The position numbers and the translations under genes are program-made. Below, in pieces: positions 1-12,092 of a stretch of 64,000 nt of DNA (positions within the stretch are counted from its first letter, which is position 1; every line of letters starts with the position of its first letter). Origin of the DNA: Syngnathus acus (taxonomy: Eukaryota > Chordata > Actinopteri > Syngnathiformes > Syngnathidae); NCBI RefSeq assembly GCF_901709675.1, contig NC_051088.1, forward strand, positions 9,638,193 through 9,702,192, given 5' to 3'. The notes under the pieces were generated by a model. That model made no database searches and had not been told where the DNA came from. It worked only from the letters and a program-made list of their open reading frames with translations.

Positions 1-609
1 TAGTGCAAAGAATATGGCTGCCCTTCACATGGCTCTGACCTCAGCTCAATTCAACACCTCACACTGGGATGAACAGGAATTTGGTTGCAAGTCTCTCCTT
101 GATTTATGCTCAGGCTCCTTAAAAGGACAAGCCCCTGCAGCAACTTTGGGGAAAGTTGCGGAAAGCTATTGAACTTGATAACGTGTCATTCTCTTTGATA
201 CAATGTACAAAAGTTATGTGCTAAAAAAATATTGCATGAACTCTGTCTGACTTGGCAACACATTTATACTTCTAGACATTGCTCTAATCATGCTGTTGCC
301 CTCTCTATCAACTGTAGCCAAAAACATGACTTCCAATTCACTTCTCTCCAAGGGCCTTCAATATCAACCCTACCAACCTCTTCAGGAGCTAGACTGGATG
401 TGACTTTCCTGCTAAATAACGTGAACAAAATGATCAAATGTTTCCTTCCATAATCACAAAGATTTTGTCAACTTTTCATCATCCTTTGTTCTGACTTCCT
501 ACTGTTGCAAAGAAACAAGGAACCTGAGTTGGCACTTTGAGATCGATTGAGAGGGTGTGCGGCTTAAATGAGTTTGGAGGTAGTACGCCGCATTTTGCCT
601 TAAGACTGC

Positions 610-678
610 TGAGATTGGCTCCAGCACACCCACAACACTTGTGAGGATAAGGGGTTCGGAAGATGAAGGAATAAATGA
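610..678 (+). repeat. Fragment of SINE-like repeat, 3' tail
   Basis: The segment around TTGGCTCCAGCACACCC and GTGAGGATAAGGGGTTCGGA matches the 3' end of the full element at 10425-10784 (GGCTCCAGCAC, then a version of TAAGCGGTTCAGAAAATGGA). It is a short diverged relic of the same family. Confidence 0.6.
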
Positions 679-873
679 ATTTTATTGTTGGAAATCAAAG
701 TGTAGACATCCTTAAGGGCAAACATTTAAGCAAGAAATTTTTTGATGAATGGGGCCGACCAGAGTATGCTGTGTACTCAGAAAAGGAATGTGCTACTTTT
801 TACTGACTACAGAATTTGGACTCATGGGTCAGCTATCAGAACTGGCTGACACTATCAAATATGTTTAGAATCA

Positions 874-1066
874 AATACTCCCTCGATTAATCGGATGCAA
901 TTGTCAACAAAAGTTAAGCAATATCACACAAGAAAGATTGATAGTCTCTTTCCCAAAGTAAAAGATGTCTGATAACATTTTATTTCAATCAGGGAATTAT
1001 TACTTTTGAATAAAGGGAACCAAATTGAAAAAAAAAATTGTCAATCCGATTAATCGATTCAGCAGG
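874..1066. mobile_element. MITE-like element with terminal inverted repeats
   Basis: A 14-bp arm TCGATTAATCGGAT at 884-897 is repeated perfectly in reverse complement at 1044-1057. The similarity continues imperfectly into flanking TTGTCAA. The interior of about 150 bp is AT-rich and codes for nothing. This is the form of a small non-autonomous DNA transposon; the superfamily cannot be assigned by eye and no clear target duplication was found. Confidence 0.45.
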
Positions 1067-4000
1067 AGAAAAAAAAGATAAACAGATTGAGCAATTATTA
1101 AAATTTGTTGATGCCCTTTTGGAAATTCAATTGCCAGCGATGCGTCAGGTCAGTTTGTGCTCATTCCCATTTCCGACAAATGGCATTATTTCCCTTTGTG
1201 AAAGCTACACAATGTATTGATTCTATCCAAGTGATGGAGACAATGCAGAGTTGAAAGTTACACCGGAGCAAAACCGGTGGTGCGCTGGCACGTGACGACA
1301 AAAGAACAAAAGCCATCAATGGAAAAAGGAATTTGAGAAATGTTGAAAAGTCAACAGAGGTGCACACGCACAACTAAATTGTATCCTCAGGTTTCAATGC
1401 TAACCTGCCGTTACTTATTGCAAGATCGTGCAGAGGATGCAACACGCTGAGGTTGAGACAGGGTGAGAAAGTATTTGAGGACAGCGCTCATAAAGTACGT
1501 AAGCACAAAGGTCATCTTGGCCTTAGGGTAATGGAGTTGAAATGGTTACGAGCAATGTAATGAGTATGTACTGCCTATCATACTCGGGTATCTGTCGATA
1601 GTATATATAGCTACATGTTGTGCAATGAGGGAGCACACAATGTGTGGAAGCACCTTGAGCTTATACAATTCGCAATTGACCAACAATTGGGGGGGACGTT
1701 TTTTTAAAGAACGAGAAGAGAAAAATGTCCTTCAAATGTTGCTTAAGATGAATCACATTCAAAGTAGCAAAACTCCACCTGAGCAAATTAGAGTTTTTTT
1801 GTATGTTCCACAATCTAAAAGTTCTTCTAATACAATTGTATCAGTCGCAAACCAAGACAATCTAATTTTATTTGCTATTAAACGTTCTCCCCAAAGGCCC
1901 ATCGTGCTCAGGTGATGGATTTGTGCCAGCTCCCCCACTCCCCACACACTCGCTTCTATTTTGCTGCAATTCTATGCTATGTGCTTAGTGTTCGCTTTGG
2001 CTGTTTCCCAGCTCTTGCTCCTTTGCACCAGTTCCCATTCCGCTCTCGCTTGGCCCCGCTCTCTCAGTCTCAGCACAATCATGTGCTCCCATCAGGCATG
2101 GGCATTTCATTAGCTAAGTGCCAATTCCTTAGCAACCGGGCAGGTACAGCACTTGACCATTGGCTGGATGTTGAATTTGAATAAAGGCCTGAGTCTATGC
2201 CTGGTGCTTATATAGACAAGGTCTAAACAAATTCAGAAAAAAGAACAAGCAAGTTAAGATCATGAGCTATTTAAATGACTCAGATGAAACTCCATTAATA
2301 GTGGGTCGGAGATTACATGGTGTAGGTAGGATCATGTTGTGATTTACTAATGTAAAATAAATAAATAAATAAAAATAATAAAAATCAATTACTCATTAGT
2401 TTTCCGCATTGTTCTGGAACAGCAAGTGAATTTTAGATCACAACCTGAGATACAAGATCTCTAAAGGGCACTGTTTTTTTCCAAGTGGAATTTCTTTATG
2501 TCCCTTCCCCCAGGGCGGTGAACAGGAGGGAAGCAGCCGCCGTCAGGTAAAATGAGCCACAATGTCCCCTGAATGGTGCAGCTAACTTTACACGATCAGG
2601 TCATAATGGAGACAAAAGCGAAAGCCAAACAGCCAGACCACCTCCTTTCATCAGTCAGATGAAATTGCTCGTCATAATTCCCCTCATACTTACTTCTTAT
2701 GTGAGTAACAGAACAGAAACTTCCCAAAAGCCAAGTAGATAACAGCGGAATGGAAAAAATTAACTGGGATGTTTGCTAGCGTTCAGGTGAAGCAGTCCGG
2801 ATGGCTGAGGATGCATTAAAACCCACTAACAGTCCTTTTGGGAGAGGCTGACAGCTTTTGCATCGAGTATACTAACAATGTTTGCAGATGGCTAAAAGGC
2901 CAACAGGGAACATTGATGATAACCTTGTGCTGTGTGCATTTCCTGTCGGCACTCTGCAAACGCACAAAAAGCACTCACCGAGCGGAGATTATTCGTATCT
3001 CACTTGACTGTCTTCAAATACTGACTAATGTCTTTCTTTGAGATCAAGGTCAAATGATGGCTTTGAAAAAATGTCATGTTTGAGTGTAGACAACAGTGTC
3101 CAATTTATCCGCTGAGAAAAAAATGTTGGACGCCAGTGCTAAGTTGCGCTAACTGTGAGATGTTATAGTTCGCGGTTTCTCCTTTTCAAACGGAGACAAC
3201 CCAAAGATAACCTGGGCCTCTGTTTATTTGCTGATTGGGCTGTTTTTGACTCTACAGTGGAACTCAATTGGACAAACCCTTTTTAAACAAATGGGCGTTG
3301 ACAGGAAACTTTTTGAAAACAAATAAGGAAAAGCTCGGCTCTGTATCCGTGTGGACAGGACCGTAAAATGTACAATATGGGGGCTGTCTGGCAGATTACG
3401 AATGTGCTACTGTCAGCTCATACTGACATATTTAATAAAATTGGGAAAACCTGAGGATAAGTGGTAGACCTACAGACACTATATGGATGGATGATTTTTT
3501 TTTTTTTTTGCAAACACAAGGTTGAAATAATGAATGAAAAAAAATTACCACTTTTAGCCGAGCTGACAAAGCCTCCTTCCAACTGAACTAGAGCGACAGA
3601 AAAAGTTTCAGTTTCCAATGGAAAAATAAGACCTTGTCATTGCTGTGGTCAAGCACATTCCATCACCATCAGAATTGTTCTCCTGTACAGCTAGTTTGTT
3701 TTGGGGGGCAAAAGAGCCTGTCACCTACAGTGTCACATTACGCTGCGCAAGGCAACAAAAGGGAAGCCGAATAAAAAAGAAGCAGCTCAAGCTTCGCAAG
3801 TGACTTCTGAAAGGCCCGCTTGACTGACAGCAATAATTTCACCTCATTTAGAATGAAATCCCCGTAAGTAATCTGCCAACACGGGAGCCTGACTCTGCAA
3901 GCCAGAGTAGTCCGGATAAAGTATGCGCGGGTGACTGTGACATCCCAGAGGACAGTCATGCCGTTCTGGGTCTGAAGTTGAACCCACCTGACTAAGCCTG

Positions 4001-4146
4001 TTGGATAGACGGATGGACGGACGGAAGGATTGCCAGATGGATGGAATATAAGTGGTGCAGGACAGTATGGAAAATTCAAAACAATATAACAATTTATGTG
4101 ACGATAATGTCTGTGCAGTGAAAACCAACAAGGGCACGTCTGCTCA

Positions 4147-4218
4147 TCCCTGACAATCTTGTGGTCAGGATACAGCACTCTCAACACTGTGGTCCGGGTT
4201 TGATTCCCTGTCAGGGAA
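4147..4218 (+). pseudogene. tRNA-Glu(CTC)-like pseudogene or tRNA-derived SINE head
   Basis: This 72-nt segment aligns without gaps to vertebrate tRNA-Glu(CTC), with roughly 16 mismatches, mostly C-to-T or G-to-A changes. The acceptor ends TCCCTGA and TCAGGGA pair 7 of 7. The T arm keeps GGTTTGATTCC, one change from the B-box consensus. The anticodon loop CTCTCAA keeps CTC at the expected place. The anticodon stem is broken and the A box is degenerate, so it is unlikely to be a working gene. It may be a processed tRNA copy or the head of a decayed SINE. Confidence 0.55.
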
Positions 4219-6304
4219 CCGATTGAAAGGTTCAGCAGGAACTTTGTGAGTCCATTATCTTTAACGCCTGTTAATTGAACTATTTAATGGATGGAAGACT
4301 GATCGAGTAGAAGGCCATGGAGCCTTTTTCTGCCAGGTGCAGAAGACGCTCTAATAAAGCTAAAATGGTTGCCAGTTCTTATCCTACCACAGTCTTAACT
4401 GGATTCAACAAGTAAGTGTGCCAAGGGTGCCACAGAGGTCACAGCTATACAATGGCAGAGCAAAAGTCATCCATTGAATTGTGTGCCCAAAAATCTTAAT
4501 CTATCTGTGCGACACCCACCTCCCCCTTTTCAGCTTTGATGAGTTGACCGCAACAATACGCCAATTCTTTAGAGCTGTCACCATCTCTCTGCTTAATCCC
4601 CTCTCAATAGTTCCTCATTCCTTGAATTTGACGGTATGCATTGGCTGCCGTTAGATATTCCTTAATCTGAGTCATGCCACCTTTCGAGCTTTGAGCCTGG
4701 ATGGAAGACAGGTGGCTGGGAGGAGATGCTTTCAAAAAGACAAGACGGCAACAACAAAGCCCAGCACACTCTGTCACCGCCACCCCCACAGAAAGTGGCC
4801 TCCAAGCTTTTGTCTATGCTGATCTGAAAAGGGAGAAGCCGAGCACGGGTAATAATTTACAATCCAACTGCGAGTGCTTGTGCATGCCTCGCCCATGTCG
4901 CAAAAATATACAAAGATGAAGCATTAAATCGCAGGTGCACTGTAGCCTCTGGGTAAGGTTGATATAAAATTTGACCGTTTTACATATTTTGTGAAAAACG
5001 GGACGCCTTCCAAAACTTGGTTTTCAGGCTGGATGTTGTCCGCTTATTTCCTGCTCTTAAAAGCACCGATTGAAAATTCTCTTCTTGTCTGTAATTCTGG
5101 CATTTTTAGAAATGTTTAATTTCATTAAGCATGATAATCCCGCTCGTAGTGATGCTGATGATTAATTACAAAAAGTCAAACGTGTCTATAGAGGTTGCTG
5201 ACATTTTTATGGAATGTAAGAAAGGCTTGTGTGCCCTGAAGGTACGACGTTTAAGGCGCAGTCTTAAATCTCATTACAAAAAAATGAAAAGCACAGTATA
5301 GTGTTGGGATTTCGCTCTGATGCGGTGGTCTTAGACCACAATTAAATTATGTTCTAAATAATGGAAATAAAAAATAAATCATGGAAAAGCCAACCTTTAA
5401 TTCAAGTGCATTTATTCAGTGGGAAAAAAAATCCCACATGCCATCATTCAGCTTTAGTAGCACCCGGATGTTATGACTTTGTACGACCTCCTTTTGGCAA
5501 CAATACAGCATCTAATCTTCCATCATTTTTTACAACATGGAAGAATACCGAAAGATGGATTGTTGACCATATCTCTAAATCATTCAGGAAATGTTTTGTG
5601 GATTCACAGATCAAACATCGGTTGTTGATTTTCCATTTAGCTTCTTGTTAGAGAACAGTAAGATGTGCAAAAATTACTGAAAGTTGGAGATGCGCATTCA
5701 AAAGCTTTGAGAAGGTGAAATTAAGTGCAAAAGTGAGAGCGCAATTTGCGTACATCCTCAAAGGTCACGATTGTTAAGTATTGCTCGTTTTATGTCCTGA
5801 TTCTGAGTTCCGCCCATCATCAGTCCGCCCCGTTTTACTTGAAAAAAATAAATTGACCATGTAACAGCTTTAAACAGAATGCATTTCCCCTGTCCCTTCT
5901 TGCAAATCATACACCATTAAAACTGACACTAATTACAGATTTTGGAAAAAGCACAAGTGGCCCCTGACAGGCTGTTGACATTTGCAATTTGCCAAAGCAA
6001 GATGAGAACATTTTAGTTTAGAGTGCTTCACCCTAATCTGTGATGCATGAGAGCATGAGGAGGGGCCATTCTGCCTTCACCGCAAAGCCTAAATGTGACA
6101 TTACGGGTATTGGCATGGGCAGGTCTTCATGTCACATGCAAAGAAATATATTGTTGTTGTCTTAATGTAAAGAAACACATCCCGTTCATCAGTACAAAAG
6201 CTCTGCCTTTGTGATCACTGATGAAGTTCAGTCACATTTAGTTTAGTCTACTGCCTCCATCTTTTGTATCTCTTCTTTTAAGATGTCGCTTTAGCAAAAG
6301 ACCA

Positions 6305-6395
6305 ATGAAAGAGGAGGGCTTGGTTAGGACAAGCCAACAAGGAGGACAAGGAGGAGGAACGGGAGGGTTCAAGGAGGGGAAAAAGAAACCACGCG
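6305..6395 (+). repeat. Purine-rich GGA tract
   Basis: About 90 bp are almost purely purine on this strand, with repeated GGAGGA units and several GGG or GG runs. The apparent ORF over it is compositional: it has no recognisable domain and continues into AT-rich sequence. Confidence 0.6.
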
Positions 6396-6884
6396 ATGAG
6401 AAAAACTGCCTCTTCACTCTAGCTATTGTCTTCATGCAAATTGGAGCTGATCAAGATTCTGCAAGTGTCACGAGCGCTAACCTCAATCTTCACCAATTTC
6501 ACAGCCAAAGGCCGTGCCACCTTCCTCATAAAACACTGAATACATGGAAAGAAAATTCACGTATACATCACCCCAAGCATGAACAAATATATAGATTTGA
6601 TTTTGCTGTCACCATTGAAAACATGAGAACACAACTTCCTCTGACAACTCACTTTTCATGTGCGCACAGTGGAACGGTGGAAATTCAACCGGATGCCAAG
6701 CGAGATGTCACTATATCTCGCAAGATCAGCGAACCACACTTTAGTAAGAGTCATAGAATTAAAGAAAAAATAATAATAAAGCATGTTTGGGTTTTTCTTG
6801 GCTCTCAGCAATATTTATTCCACCATGTGAACAGTCTTAAATGTCGCTATAATATTTCAAGTACATTACACAAGTCCAGTAATT

Positions 6885-6927
6885 GTGTGTGCGCGTGTGT
6901 GTGTGTGTGTGTGTGTGTGTACACACA
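6885..6927. repeat. GT microsatellite followed by ACACAC
   Basis: A (GT)n run interrupted by GCGC is followed directly by ACACACA, so the 3' end can fold back on the repeat. Long ORFs across it (runs of Cys-Val or Thr-His) are artefacts of the repeat. Confidence 0.9.
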
Positions 6928-9900
6928 GACATGGTCAAGTTGGTGAGACATCCTTTCCCACTTATCTCTGTTTGACTCAGAAAGCCATCATGTCCTTGCC
7001 ATTGTTGGCTAAAAAAACAGAACGGAACGGGGCCGGACAAGTTCCTGCCATGAGCCTCGGTGAGAGTTTCTATTTGTCCGAAAACACAAAGATATAGTTC
7101 ATTTTAATCGCTACAGCTGATCATAATGTAATGTTTACTTGTTACATATCCCTGTGGAATTTCAATTTAGTTACCAGCAACTTGCTAGTTCTGCTCAAAA
7201 GCAAAGACACTAAAAGTGTCACTCCAGTCTCCATTTATTATTCCCGCTGACAGCAAAGTGTTGCGTCGCATTTGCTAAAGAACGTGAGAGGGTGACTGAA
7301 GATAATGATTAGACAAAGTGATAAGAGAAGAAAACACGACAACTTATTGACGGAGGAACGGATGAGTGGGCGGAAAGGAAGTCACACAGACTGCGTGAGG
7401 TGTCGTCCAAAGAGCTCAAAACAAGCCGGCCATCCCGTGTTTGTTGATAAAAGTGGGACTCCCAACTGTTAGGTCTGCTGTGCATCCTGTACATGCAGAA
7501 ATGTACTTGTGATGCCATCGAGCAAATGCATTTGATCGGATTCTTCCAATTTTGCAGGGCTATAGTTATTATTATTATTTTTATTTTATTTTTAAATTTG
7601 TATTTTAAAGATTTATTTGATAGTGGCAGTTCTCTAGACACAAATTCCATGAAGGTTTCTGCAATCTGGTGGGTGTCCCGGCAAATCTCTTTTCCCGGCG
7701 GTTTTGGTGCGATGACAGTAAAGTGCCGCACTTGTCGCCGCAGCAGCTGCCCTGCTTTAGTAATGCAACCCAGGAAAAGGAATTTGGTTGCCCAGAGGGA
7801 GTCCAAATCTCATGCAGACTCCTGCTCTGATTTCTTTATGTCTCAGACACAAGAGGGACTTTTCCGGGTCACTGTACATCCAAATGACTGCCCAGAATCG
7901 CTTTGGGCATTTCAACTCGTCTGTTCTTCAACTTGAAAAGAATTCAAAAGGGACATTGACATCAACTAACTTTGCACCTTACAAGTCAGCAGTTTTAAAA
8001 ACATCACCCGAATTAAATGAGGGATCTCGCTCCTAGTGGGCTCTTTTAGTAATCTGTTAAAAGTCCCATGCTCCACTTATTTTATTTATTTTATAATAAC
8101 CAGGTTTGCAAGAGAATCCTGGTTGAAAATGCTCAGAATGGCATGTCAGACAACCGGATTGCACGATATCTGATAAATACTGTAAGATAGGGATGTTACA
8201 AATATTTTTAGTCTTGATCATTACATCGATTATTTCATAGAATGATCAAATAATTGGACAAAACATATTTTATATTTTTTAAAATGTATTAGAATTTATT
8301 TTTAAACTGGATATTTTTTTCCCTTAAATTGATTACGATTCAATTAATGGTTGGGCCGATTACCTGACAGAAAATGGGGATAAATGTTCATCATTTTTTT
8401 CTAAAGTAAGATGCAGATTTTATTTTTGACACTCTTTTCATCATAAGTCTGCTTTTTTTTCTCTTCACGAACACATTTGCAGGTTACATGAAAATTATTT
8501 GCTGGCTCAAACTGTAAAGAGGGAAAAAACCAACCAATGATTCTTGAGAAAACATCAACTGCTGAAATTGTATTTTTTTCATTTTTATGCCACCCAAACA
8601 AAATATCTGCTCATAGAGCCATAGATGGATCACAATCTAGATGGATCTCAAATGGATGCAAATTTGTAACACTATGACACCCTTAGTAACCTTCTCTCAA
8701 GTAATTTACTACCTCCAGCATATTTGTACATGTGTGTATGAAAAGCTGTCATAACTTTATCCTTATTCCTCAATGAATGACATAGTCAAACTCAACTAAC
8801 TAAAAGAGAAACATTTAAATAGGCCTTTTATAATAGGAAAGTCGTAAGAAAGTCTAGTTTTTTTAAATCAAGAGTCAGCAACTCAATTCTCAGAGAAATA
8901 AATGGCATTATTAAAGGAAATCTATTGGATAATATCCTAGCTAAAACACAATACTTATTTTCCTGCCATACAGGGAAAAGGCAGACAGGTAGTTTGAACA
9001 GGTTAGGCATTCCACACCTCAGTGCCTCCACCTTGCACAAACAGTGGGAAAGGTCCAAGACTCATTCACAGAAGGAGCAGCAGAGGGGAAGGAAGGGGAT
9101 GGGGGGCGGGCTTGAGCCACACAGTTCTCTATCCCGCCCTACCCGTGAAGAATTCCACAGACCTGTCTGCGTGCACGTCATTAACCACGACCACCTGCTG
9201 GTAAATCAGTACCCCCGTCATCCTCTCGCTAAGCCAGGCTAACACAATCGCTATGGAGCCCAATCGGAGAGTGTGGATGGCTGAGCAGGAAAATGCCCCC
9301 GTACAACATACACAGTGTGGAGAATGCATGATACAAATACGTCTCCTCACCACTAGTACTTTTGGTGTAAAAAAGAATTCCCCAAAACAATGATAAATAT
9401 AAAAAAAACATTCCATTATAGCAATTTCCCTTAAAATTGCATAAAATTTAAGACAATTTCCTATTCTTCTAAATTCTAAGTCCTGATCATAAAACAGCCA
9501 CAATAGGGCATCCGAAACCAGCCAACGTCTCTAGTCCAGATACTGGAAAATAAGGAATTCGGGACTCACCCATCTCTACTAATTTGTTTAATAAAGAAAC
9601 ATCATTTCACGACAAGTATACCATAAACACTCTTCAGGGGAGGACTCAATGAATGCCTGTCAACAAGCAGTTGTTCACATGATACATGTTTTAGTTGAAT
9701 TTGATTAAGTAGGGTAGAATTTGAAACAGTAAACCCTCATTGGATTTGTGTTTTCACCACTGGGTGTGTTGGTGGAATGGTAATAGGTTTCCAGGAAGCA
9801 CTTTGATTCTGTACAGTATAGAATCAAATGATCTGTGTTTCCATTGTAACACATGCCAATACATCCTCCTATACCATCCTACTTTTCAGTACTCTTTTGT

Positions 9901-10411
9901 TTGACGTTTTTGGTCTTTGGAGGATGGGACTGGATGTGTATTTCTTCTTACTTCTCCTGAATTCTCAAATTCCCAGTGTCAAGTATCTCACACAAAGCCC
10001 TTTTCTTGAGAGCATGTCTCCCAGTCGAGCTCCCTGCCAGGCATTCCGGAGTCTCTCCGACATGACAAGAATGAGGAGAGAGCATGGGAGCGCACAATGA
10101 GTTTGGTGGCAGGTACAGTCTTGTCCCATTGCTTACATACAAATCTCTGAAGTTGGTTGGTTGCGCACAATCTGATCGAACTAAACTCTTTTTAATTAAA
10201 ATGGTAGCACTGAAATAATCCTAAAAGACTATTCTTTTCCATGAAGGCATGTCGTTATCTGGACCAGTTTATATAGATTTGATAATGGGCCAAACCTGCT
10301 GCTACTCTTGAAACTTTGAATAGCATGTGTGAAAACATAAGAAACATGTATTTAGCTTCAAAAAAATTAAAGTTGTTTTCTCCTTGAACATGCTTTTTTT
10401 TTCTACAGACT

Positions 10412-10797
10412 GATTTGCGGACCGGTGACGCACTGGGTAGCACGTCCGCCTCACAGTTAGGAGGGTGCGGGTTCGATTCCACCTCCGGCCCTCCCTGTGT
10501 GGAGTTTGCATGTTCTCCCCGGGCCCGCGTGGGTTTTCTCCGGGCGCTCCGGTTTCCTCCCACATCCCAAAAACATGCTTGGTAGGCCGATTGAAGACTC
10601 CAAATTGTCCCTAGGTGTGAGTGCGAGTGCAAATGGTTGTTTGTCTCTGTGTGCCCTGCGATCGGCTGGCAACCGGTTCAGGGTGTCCCCCGCCTACTGC
10701 CCGTTGACGGCTGGGATAGGCTCCAGCACTCCCGCGACCCCCGTGGGGACTAAGCGGTTCAGAAAATGGATGGATGGATGGATGGATTTGCGGACCG
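10412..10797 (+). mobile_element. Complete tRNA-headed SINE with 13-bp target duplication
   Basis: The same 13 bp, GATTTGCGGACCG, occur at 10412-10424 and 10785-10797 and bracket a 360-bp insert. The insert starts with a tRNA-like head containing a perfect B box GGTTCGATTCC (10470-10480). Its body contains TGTGGAGTTTGCATGTTCTC and GGGATAGGCTCCAGCAC, and it ends in a (GGAT)n tail after AAGCGGTTCAGAAAATGGA. This body is very common in teleost genomes; I do not assign a database family name. ORFs inside it are spurious. The insert lies in sense orientation relative to the plus strand, antisense to agrn. Confidence 0.9.
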
Positions 10798-11830
10798 AAT
10801 CCATGAAGGACCTGCTAGCAGAAATTCTGGTGCGGTTTAGTTGTGGCTGAAAATTGTTGAACCTTGAGCTGTATTTTAAATGACTGAACTACAGGTAGTA
10901 AATATTCATTTGGAGGACAGAAAGTGAACTTTAAGCGAAAAGGACCTTTACTTTTAATCATTGACTTCTTGGAGCGCTCTGAGCATTCATTCAAGTTGAA
11001 CAGTGCCATGAGGAAATGTGGTTGTGAAATAAACCATCTTTAAATACCTGTGCCAAAACACACAGGGATAATAGTAGCCAGTCAGTCGGAGCCAAAAGGT
11101 TGCAAGATGGACAAACTCAACTTGAGGCAAAGCCACTTTTAATAGAACCAAACATATGTGAAATCCTTTCACCTATCCCACCCTGACTTCCACTCCCAGT
11201 GCTCAAAGTCGCTCTATTACTAGTTAGATCTTAACTTTAAACAGCTGGAAATAGTAAAAGTTAAACAGCAGCAAGCTCACTTCGCATGGGGCATGGGGGC
11301 ACAGGTGGCGAGCGTCTTCATGAACTCTAAAGATGTGCTATTCATGGCTACGCTGAGAAAGAGCGTAACATCGAAACAAATCATGACATTGAGTTAATGT
11401 TTAATGCATTGAAAATGGTGCGAAGCAGTCGTAAAATGTGAGAACACGCTGATTAGAATGTTACAAGGCTATATGTGTTTCAGCCCTGACTTCAAATAGC
11501 AAAGCAATTGAGTGTAAAGGTCAGGACTCACTCTTTGACCACTCAAGTCTGATCCTTCAGGTGTTCGTCAGGTATGCCTACTTCCATGCGAGGCCAAAGC
11601 TTCACCATAGCAACAAAGCTCCTAAAATGACTTGGGTGTCTTTGAGTCGTACGGTTCTGGGTAACTGAGTCTGGAACCCTTCGGCTATATTATTTAAAAT
11701 ATTTGTAGCTTTAAGAGATCTCATATTGCTTTCAGTGTATTTAAAAGAGAAAAAAAAGACTTGAGACAGATAAAGCTCAAGTCACAGGAAACTTGGCATT
11801 TCATCAAATTTCATTGGAATTTCTGCCTAC

Positions 11831-12092
11831 CTTCCACACAGTGTTCCACATCCTCCAGGTTGCGCAGCGTAATCCTCATCAGACTTGAGTTGAGCATCAG
11901 TTCGTTCTTGTGCTCAGCCCCCATGGACTCCGGGGCAGGGTTAAGAAAGAATATGCGAGTGTCTCCCGTGGCAACCTGGTTGTCGCAGATGCCGGAGTTG
12001 CCAAAGCCACCAATCATCACCTTGTTGCCACCATCCAAGAGAATTTCACGGTCTATGCTGGTCTTTCCTTTCAAGTAACGCCACACTCTGAC
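11831..12092 (-). CDS. agrn: agrin exon 2 (NtA domain, second part)
   Basis: Read on the minus strand this exon follows an acceptor CAATAG and begins [10 protein letters not shown]. It continues through [18 protein letters not shown] and ends [10 protein letters not shown] plus one base before donor GTAGGC. It completes the N-terminal agrin (NtA) domain, which binds the laminin coiled coil and anchors secreted agrin in basement membrane. The NtA fold occurs essentially only in agrin. Two hydrophobic residues in the last helix known from chicken agrin to be critical for laminin binding (Leu117 and Val124) are kept in the NLEDVEHCV motif. There is an Asn-Ser-Ser glycosylation sequon (LNSS). The exon is 262 nt, phase 0 in and phase 1 out. 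Its presence means this locus makes the long, laminin-binding secreted form. Confidence 0.95.

Larger units (their letters stand above)
1..11830 (-). other. agrn: agrn intron 2 (partial, runs off left edge)
   Basis: This stretch lies downstream of agrn exon 2 on the minus strand, and the next agrin exon was not found, so the intron is at least 11.8 kb. I found no follistatin-like or other agrin domain in any frame. In mammals an alternative first exon for transmembrane agrin lies in this part of the gene; no matching short membrane-anchor exon is visible here. It holds repeats listed separately: a MITE-like element, a tRNA-Glu-like copy, a GT repeat, a purine-rich tract and a SINE insertion. 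The rest is AT-rich sequence with no supported gene. Confidence 0.75.

Noticed and set aside
3738-4187. 149-codon minus-strand ORF
   Set aside because: No recognisable domain, low-complexity PSVRPSVYP run comes from an ATGG-type microsatellite, and it overlaps the tRNA-like relic.
6305-6946. 213-codon plus-strand ORF
   Set aside because: It is built from a purine-rich tract, plain intronic sequence and a GT repeat (Cys-Val run). No domain and no splice-site support.
7309-7936. Overlapping long ORFs on both strands
   Set aside because: Neither frame has a recognised domain; the hydrophobic run comes from an ATT-rich stretch.
1-11830. Alternative first exon of transmembrane agrin in agrn intron 2
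   Set aside because: I looked for a short minus-strand exon with a single membrane anchor and a donor of matching phase and found none. It may lie beyond the left edge or be absent.
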